Part shown: one piece after another, positions 59,540 to 64,000 of the stretch
Layout: every line of letters starts with the position of its first letter
How positions within the stretch are numbered: position 1 is the first letter of the stretch
Assembly: GCA_022340285.1 (NCBI GenBank)
Contig: JAJDOG010000070.1
Location: 59,490 to 123,489, forward strand
Direction of reading: 5' to 3'
DNA from: Betaproteobacteria bacterium
GTDB taxonomy: Bacteria; Pseudomonadota; Gammaproteobacteria; Burkholderiales; SG8-39
Length of the DNA: 64,000 nucleotides
Notes under the pieces: generated by a model
Seen by the model: the letters and a program-made list of their open reading frames with translations, nothing else
What the model was told of the DNA's origin: nothing
Databases searched by the model: none
Translations under genes and position numbers: made by a program

Positions 59540-61156
59540 CTACCGAACCGGCTCGACCTCGCTCAGCCGCCACGCCTTGGTGAAGAACGGCTCGAGCGGG
59601 CTGTAGAGGCGCAGGATCGTGAACCAGCCCTTGCCGGGCATGGTCTGGATCCAGTTGCCGCGCTTGACGCCCTCGGGCTGTTTCGGACCAAAGTAGATCG
59701 TCGTCGAGCCGTCTGCGCTCGCCTCGGCGGCGGGCGACGGATAGGTCTGGCTTCCCGCGCGCGGGTAGCGCTGCGGCGTGTCGAGCATCGAGCGCGTCTG
59801 GTTGTCGTAGAGCGTGAAGGACCAGAACGCACGGGCGGGGACGTTCGGCGGCAGCGTCACCTTGTACGTTCTGGCACCGTCGAAGGGGTTCCCGTCCGCA
59901 TCCAGAAAGCCCATCAGGTACTGCGAGCCGACGTCGGGGATGCGCATGATCATGCCCGGCGAATCGAGGGTGTAGGCGTAGTAAAACGCCGTCCGCGAGT
60001 CGAGGGTCCGCGCGCCCGTTGGCGCAAACGGTTTGAACATGCCCTCCTTGGTGAAGAGCGGCGGCGGCGTCTCGAAATTGTAGCCACCCTGCCACAACAT
60101 GTTGCCCCATTTCGAGCCGGGGTAGTAGGCCCAGTCAGGATGCGCCTGGAGAAACCGCCAGTTCAGCGCGCGTCCGGCGGCATTGCCCACGGCGGCCGCG
60201 TCGGTCAAGATTTTCTTCATCCGCGCATCAGGCGCGAAGGGCTGACCCTTCACGATGCCGATGGCGGCGAGCTGCCCGGCGAGCTCCACGTCGTAACTCG
60301 TGGACGGCTCCTGCTGAACGTTTTCGTTGATCATTTCGAAGAACGCATAGTCGCTGGGCGGAATCGTGTTGAATGCTTTCCCACTCGCCTCAACGAACTT
60401 GGTCTCCGGTACGGCCGGGTCGCGTCCGAGCCGGACCTTGCCTTCGAGCGCGGTCGCGATGCTGGTGCCGACGCCGCCCGGCGTGTACGGGTAGATCTTG
60501 ATGTTCTTCTTGATGTTCTCGACCGCCGGCTGCGGGTCATTGTTCACGAGGAACGAGCGCGCCGCATAGAGCACCCGGTTCGTGCGCGACTTCGCCACGT
60601 AGAAACCGCCTTCCGGAAGCGGGCCGTCATAGCCCGGCGGGACGAGCAGGTATTTCCCGCCTTCGCCCCGGTCGGGCCCCGGGAAGCCGACGTCGATGAT
60701 CCAGGAGAACCACATGTCGTTGATGGTGCCCAGGCCCTTCGGCGGCTGCTCGATCACCATGGGGCCCTTTGTCAGGTCCACCACCGCAAGGTAGTAAACG
60801 GTATCGGCATTCGCGGTCAGGAAGAGCGACTTCGCGTCCATCAGGTCGGAGAAGATGACGACTGTGTTGTCCGCAGCGCCAATGCTGCGAAAGCCTTTGG
60901 CGATGGCGTAGGCGGAGGCGCCCCGGAAACTGTTGTTGTACACGTTCAGGGCGCGGGTGAAGTCCAGGGTGTCGTACACCTTCTGCGCGGTCGCCGCGCT
61001 CGGCACGCCGTACTTGGACTCCAGCGTGCCGATGCGGGTCTCGGCCCGGTCGGGCGCCCCGAGCGATTGCAGGGTCTCGCTGGAGACTTGCGCCAGCGCC
61101 GGGGAAGTGGCGACAACGAGCGCAAGGCTCATGACGGCGAGATGGGATCGATGCAT
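59540..61156 (-). CDS. DUF1254/DUF1214 domain exported protein
   Basis: 538 aa. Signal peptide to SPALAQV. The N-terminal DUF1254 region (KVYDTLDFTRALNVYNNSFRGASAYAI, TVVIFSDLMDAKSLFLTANADTVYYLAVVDLTKGPMVIEQPP) is followed by the C-terminal DUF1214 region (PARAFWSFTLYDNQTRSML, GSTTIYFGPKQPEGVKRGNWIQTMPGKGWFTILRLYSPLEPFF). This pairing is common in Proteobacteria; the function is not established. GAAGGAAACC precedes the ATG. Confidence 0.92.
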   Translation of the reverse strand: MHRSHLAVMSLALVVATSPALAQVSSETLQSLGAPDRAETRIGTLESKYGVPSAATAQKVYDTLDFTRALNVYNNSFRGASAYAIAKGFRSIGAADNTVVIFSDLMDAKSLFLTANADTVYYLAVVDLTKGPMVIEQPPKGLGTINDMWFSWIIDVGFPGPDRGEGGKYLLVPPGYDGPLPEGGFYVAKSRTNRVLYAARSFLVNNDPQPAVENIKKNIKIYPYTPGGVGTSIATALEGKVRLGRDPAVPETKFVEASGKAFNTIPPSDYAFFEMINENVQQEPSTSYDVELAGQLAAIGIVKGQPFAPDARMKKILTDAAAVGNAAGRALNWRFLQAHPDWAYYPGSKWGNMLWQGGYNFETPPPLFTKEGMFKPFAPTGARTLDSRTAFYYAYTLDSPGMIMRIPDVGSQYLMGFLDADGNPFDGARTYKVTLPPNVPARAFWSFTLYDNQTRSMLDTPQRYPRAGSQTYPSPAAEASADGSTTIYFGPKQPEGVKRGNWIQTMPGKGWFTILRLYSPLEPFFTKAWRLSEVEPVR

Positions 61157-61523
61157 TGCGGTTTCCTTCTCATGGTGTCTTGTTGGTTCGTCTTGCTGGG
61201 CGATCTCACCCGTGGGTTCGCATCATCGCGCGCGAAGAAGCATCACCCAAGGAACATGCGGCGGCGGCCTCGCGATCGCGTCTCGATGAGGTTGAAGCAA
61301 AGGGGGTTGAAGCAGAAACAAAGGGGTTGAAACAAAGGGGAACCACCGCCCGACGAGTCGCCAGTATACGCGAGTAACCGCCGCATGGATTCACTCGCGT
61401 CGACGCGAAGCCGCTCGACAGATCCGCGAATGCCCCGCAAGATCGTCTAGGATCTGGATCCGTCACGAAGTTGCAATGAATCCTCGTGGCGGCGCACCTG
61501 CTTGGTGCGCCGCTGCTTGCCGC
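61157..61523. other. 367-bp intergenic region with short direct repeats
   Basis: No gene is seen. Bases 61291-61340 hold three tandem copies of GTTGAA(G/A)C-type units ending CAAAGGGG, the middle one with a 6-base insertion. The rest is unremarkable. The region must include the promoter of the DUF1254 gene and the end of the pgl transcript. Confidence 0.6.
61291..61340. repeat. Short direct repeats, GTTGAAGCAAAGGGG type
   Basis: Unit 1 is GTTGAAGCAAAGGGG (61291-61305), unit 2 is GTTGAAGCAGAAACAAAGGGG (61306-61326), unit 3 is GTTGAAACAAAGGGG (61326-61340). They lie about 135 bp upstream of the DUF1254 gene start. Confidence 0.75.
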
Positions 61524-62210
61524 CTATTTTGCGGCGGCCGCGCAGTCCACCAGCAGCAGTGCACAGGCCTGTGCGACGCGCCCGGCAGGAATATGCGGAT
61601 CGGCACGGCGGAGACGCTCGAGCATCGGTGCCTTCTCGGCACCCGTCACCACCCATAGGATGCGACGCGCGCGATTGAGCGCGGGGTAGGTGAGCGTCAT
61701 TCGCCGGCGACCCTGGTATGGCCCCGCCAGCGCGACGTCCGCATTGGTGACGTCGAGCACCGGATCGCCGGGAACGAGCGACGCCGTGTGCCCGTCCGGG
61801 CCGAGCCCGAGGTGGACGAGGTCGAGGACTGGCGGCGAGCCAGCGAGCTCACGCAGCGTTACAGAGTATTGCGCGGCCGCGGCGTCGAGATCCGTGCGCT
61901 CGACCGGCATCGCGTGGACCTGTTCGGCACGCAACGGCGCGTGCGCGAGCAGGCTCTCGGCGAGGTGCGTGAGGTTGCGGTCGGGATCGCCCGCCGGCGC
62001 CACGCGCTCGTCGACCTGCAGCACCTCCACGTTCTTCCACGGCACGTCCTCCCCGGCGAGCTCGCGCAGCATCACCCAGGGCGTACGGCCGCCGCTGACC
62101 GCCATCGTGAATCGCCCGCGCGCGGCGACCGCCGCGCGCGCGTCCGCTGCGATCACTGCGGCCGCTTCTCGCGCGACCGCGTCGGCGTCGGCAAGCACTT
62201 TGATTTCCAC
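61524..62210 (-). CDS. pgl: 6-phosphogluconolactonase
   Basis: 228 aa from GTG. Hydrolyses 6-phosphoglucono-lactone to 6-phosphogluconate. Family motifs are FTMAVSGGRTPWVML, VLQVDERVAP, DPDRNLTHL, and LDLVHLGLGPDGHTASLVPG with the catalytic His. It follows zwf, the preceding enzyme of the pathway. A perfect 8-bp hairpin that includes AGGAGG lies just upstream of its start. Confidence 0.94.
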   Translation of the reverse strand: MEIKVLADADAVAREAAAVIAADARAAVAARGRFTMAVSGGRTPWVMLRELAGEDVPWKNVEVLQVDERVAPAGDPDRNLTHLAESLLAHAPLRAEQVHAMPVERTDLDAAAAQYSVTLRELAGSPPVLDLVHLGLGPDGHTASLVPGDPVLDVTNADVALAGPYQGRRRMTLTYPALNRARRILWVVTGAEKAPMLERLRRADPHIPAGRVAQACALLLVDCAAAAK

Positions 62211-62221
62211 AGAGAGCCCTT

Positions 62222-62242
62222 CCCCTCCTCTTCAAGGAGGGG
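62222..62242 (-). promoter_or_regulatory. Hairpin in the zwf-pgl gap covering a Shine-Dalgarno-like sequence
   Basis: On the minus strand CCCCTCCT pairs with AGGAGGGG around TGAAG, an 8-bp perfect stem. The downstream arm contains AGGAGG, 11-13 bases before the pgl GTG; a second AAGGG lies nearer. The T-run is on the upstream side, so it is not a terminator. It could limit pgl translation relative to zwf. Confidence 0.45.
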
Positions 62243-62281
62243 AAAAATCATTCCCTGATCCCATCACTTCTTCCACGCCCC

Positions 62282-63661
62282 CTAGCGCGTCACGACCGGA
62301 TCCTGCCAGCCACCGGGCGGCGCGACCGCCGCGTCGACCTCGCGCGGACCCCAGGTGCCGGGGTCGTATTCGTGAACCGGCGTGCCCTGCTTCAGCACCG
62401 GATCGACGATGCGCCACGCCTCCTCGACGTAATCCTCGCGCGCGAAGAGCGTCCGGTCGCCGACCATCGCATCGCCCAAGACGCGCTCGTACGCGTCCAT
62501 CTCGTTTGCACCGGGGTGGCGGCTCGCCACCAGCTCCGCCCGCTGTCCGACCATCTGCTCGTCGGTGTCCATCGCCGTCACCCCGAGCGCGACGGTGACG
62601 TCGGGACTGATGCGAAAGCGGAAATAGTTCGACTCGGGCTTGCAGGTCGGAAACACGACCGGCGGTTTGCGGAGACGAACTACGAGCTCGGTGCTGGTCA
62701 CCGGCAACGACTTGCCCGCGCGGATGTAGAAGGGAACGCCCTGCCAGCGCCACGATCCCACCTCGAGCTGTAGCGCGGCGAAGGTCTCGATCTTCGAATC
62801 CGGCGCCACGCCGGGCTCCTTCCGATAGCCGCGGAACTGGCCGCGCACGACGTTCCGCGCTTCGATGGGCGCGATGGCTTTCAGCACCTTCACCTTCTCG
62901 TCGCGGATCGACTCGCTGTCGGTCCGCACCGGCGGCTCCATCGCGAGGTTGGCGAGCACCTGGAAGAGATGGTTCTGGATCACGTCGCGAATCGTCCCGG
63001 TCTGGTCGTAGAACGCGCCGCGACCCTGTATGCCGAAATCCTCCGCCATGGTGATCTGCACGCTCTCGATGTGCTCGCGGCTCCAGAACGAATCGAGGCA
63101 GGCGTTCGTGAAGCGGAAGAACAGCATGTTGTGCACCGGGCGCTTGCCGAGGTAGTGGTCGATGCGGAAGATGTGGTCCTCGTCGAAGGTTCCGAGCAGG
63201 ATGTCGTTGAGCTTCCGCGCCGAGTCGAGATCGTGACCGAACGGCTTCTCGACGATGACCCGCGCGCCGCGCGTGCAATCGGATTTCGCGAGCTGCTCGA
63301 CGACGAGACCGAAGAGGCTCGGCGGGATGGCAAGGTAGTGCGCCGGGCGCTTCGCCGCGCCCAGCTCCTTGCGGATCGCCGCGAACGTGGCCGGATCGTT
63401 GTAGTCGCCGTCCACGTATCGAAGCTGGGAGGACAGCGCCGCGAACGCGTTCGGATCGACGCCACCGCCGTGCTTTTCCAGGCTGTCGCGCGCGCGCGCC
63501 TTGAGCTGATCGAGATTCCAGCCGGCCTTGGCCACGCCGATCACCGGCACGTTCAGACTGCCGCGCTTCTGCATCGCCTGCAGCGCCGGAAAGATCTTCT
63601 TGTAGGCCAGGTCTCCGGTGGCGCCGAAGAACACCAGCGCGTCCGAATGGGGTTCGCTCAT
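62282..63661 (-). CDS. zwf: Glucose-6-phosphate 1-dehydrogenase
   Basis: 459 aa. Oxidises glucose 6-phosphate to 6-phosphogluconolactone with NAD(P). Nucleotide motif GATGDLA at residues 13-19, EKPFGHD at 138-144, and the active-site RIDHYLGK at 166-173. It is slightly shorter than typical (480-500 aa) but has both domains. GAGG precedes the ATG. It lies between a gnd-type gene and pgl, so three pentose-phosphate/Entner-Doudoroff steps are clustered. Confidence 0.96.
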   Translation of the reverse strand: MSEPHSDALVFFGATGDLAYKKIFPALQAMQKRGSLNVPVIGVAKAGWNLDQLKARARDSLEKHGGGVDPNAFAALSSQLRYVDGDYNDPATFAAIRKELGAAKRPAHYLAIPPSLFGLVVEQLAKSDCTRGARVIVEKPFGHDLDSARKLNDILLGTFDEDHIFRIDHYLGKRPVHNMLFFRFTNACLDSFWSREHIESVQITMAEDFGIQGRGAFYDQTGTIRDVIQNHLFQVLANLAMEPPVRTDSESIRDEKVKVLKAIAPIEARNVVRGQFRGYRKEPGVAPDSKIETFAALQLEVGSWRWQGVPFYIRAGKSLPVTSTELVVRLRKPPVVFPTCKPESNYFRFRISPDVTVALGVTAMDTDEQMVGQRAELVASRHPGANEMDAYERVLGDAMVGDRTLFAREDYVEEAWRIVDPVLKQGTPVHEYDPGTWGPREVDAAVAPPGGWQDPVVTR

Positions 63662-63685
63662 CGCAGCCTCACTTTCTCTTCTTCG

Positions 63686-64000
63686 TTACTCCCCGGTCGC
63701 CTTCTCAAGATGCCCGCCGAACCCGTAGCGCATCGCCGAGAGCAGCTTGTTCTGGAATTCGGCCTCGCCGCGCGAGGCGAACCGCTCGTAGAGCGCCGTC
63801 GTCAGGACTGGCGCGGGCACCGCCTCGTCGATGGCAGCCTTGATCGTCCAGCGCCCCTCGCCCGAATCGGACACTCGGCCGGCGAACTTCGCGAGCGCCG
63901 GATCGGCGAGCAGCGCGGTCGCCGTGAGATCCAGCAGCCACGACGCGATCACGCTGCCGCGCCGCCACACTTCGGCGACGTCGGGAAGGTTGAGATCGTA
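63686..64000 (-). CDS. gnd: 6-phosphogluconate dehydrogenase, decarboxylating (C-terminal part)
   Basis: The reading frame is open to the window edge; about 104 C-terminal residues are visible. [26 protein letters not shown] and [23 protein letters not shown] match the C-terminal helical domain of the NAD-type (GndA/YqeC-like) enzyme, which ends soon after [16 protein letters not shown]. It converts 6-phosphogluconate to ribulose 5-phosphate and CO2. Its stop is 24 bp before zwf. Confidence 0.92.
   Translation of the reverse strand, partial: YDLNLPDVAEVWRRGSVIASWLLDLTATALLADPALAKFAGRVSDSGEGRWTIKAAIDEAVPAPVLTTALYERFASRGEAEFQNKLLSAMRYGFGGHLEKATGE

Noticed and set aside
61206..61466. Small minus-strand gene between pgl and the DUF1254 gene
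   Set aside because: Its translation is dominated by the direct repeats, with no ribosome site or recognisable feature.

Overview
The window is GC-rich, densely coded DNA from a free-living Gram-negative heterotroph, most likely a betaproteobacterium of the Burkholderiales type. This is inferred from two tripartite tricarboxylate (TctABC/Bug) systems, a complete TRAP system, a LivKHMGF ABC importer, a molybdenum hydroxylase operon and a zwf/pgl/gnd-type sugar-phosphate cluster. I see no insertion sequence, prophage, CRISPR array or rRNA. One tRNA gene, tRNA-Gly(CCC), lies at 35.6 kb.

Layout. 0-15.6 kb: a catabolic region. It holds a partial Tat-exported protein, a CocE-type hydrolase, a plus-strand operon (amidohydrolase, CoxG-like protein, three molybdenum hydroxylase subunits, beta-hydroxyacid dehydrogenase, maleylacetoacetate isomerase), a minus-strand trio of hydrolases, and a plus-strand group (Gfo/Idh/MocA oxidoreductase, GST, second amidohydrolase, diheme cytochrome c). 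15.65-34.9 kb: two divergent transporter-plus-dehydrogenase operons start from a shared region near 28.3 kb. The leftward one has about eleven genes (TctC, TctB, TctA, then oxidoreductases, an M24 peptidase homologue, a PEP-synthase-like protein and an OsmC-like protein). The rightward one has TctB, TctA, TctC, a DctP-like protein without signal peptide, an Ldh-family dehydrogenase and a Gfo/Idh/MocA oxidoreductase. 34.9-40.3 kb: phosphoribosyltransferase, tRNA-Gly and the Liv operon. 40.4-46 kb: a DUF481 outer-membrane protein divergent from an MscS channel, then a TRAP transporter.

46.1-55.5 kb: the most unusual part, a compact minus-strand operon of eight genes, mostly joined by 4-bp start/stop overlaps. 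It encodes a coiled-coil secreted protein, a probable lipoprotein, a membrane-anchored TPR/PEGA-like protein, an FHA-like/TM/PEGA/formylglycine-generating-enzyme-like fusion, a small exported protein, a MotA/TolQ/ExbB-family channel and two VWA proteins. The N-terminal helix of each VWA protein starts with the Phe-x-Asp pattern of MotB/ExbD/TolR. I infer a proton-driven envelope machine whose B-type subunits carry VWA domains; this is the best candidate for an undescribed system.

55.5-64 kb: a two-TM potassium channel, a large Gly-rich secreted protein, a small secreted repeat protein, a DUF1254/DUF1214 protein, and then pgl, zwf and the end of a gnd gene. A palindromic element occurs three times in intergenic DNA, once at 30.6 kb and as a tandem pair at 48.3 kb.
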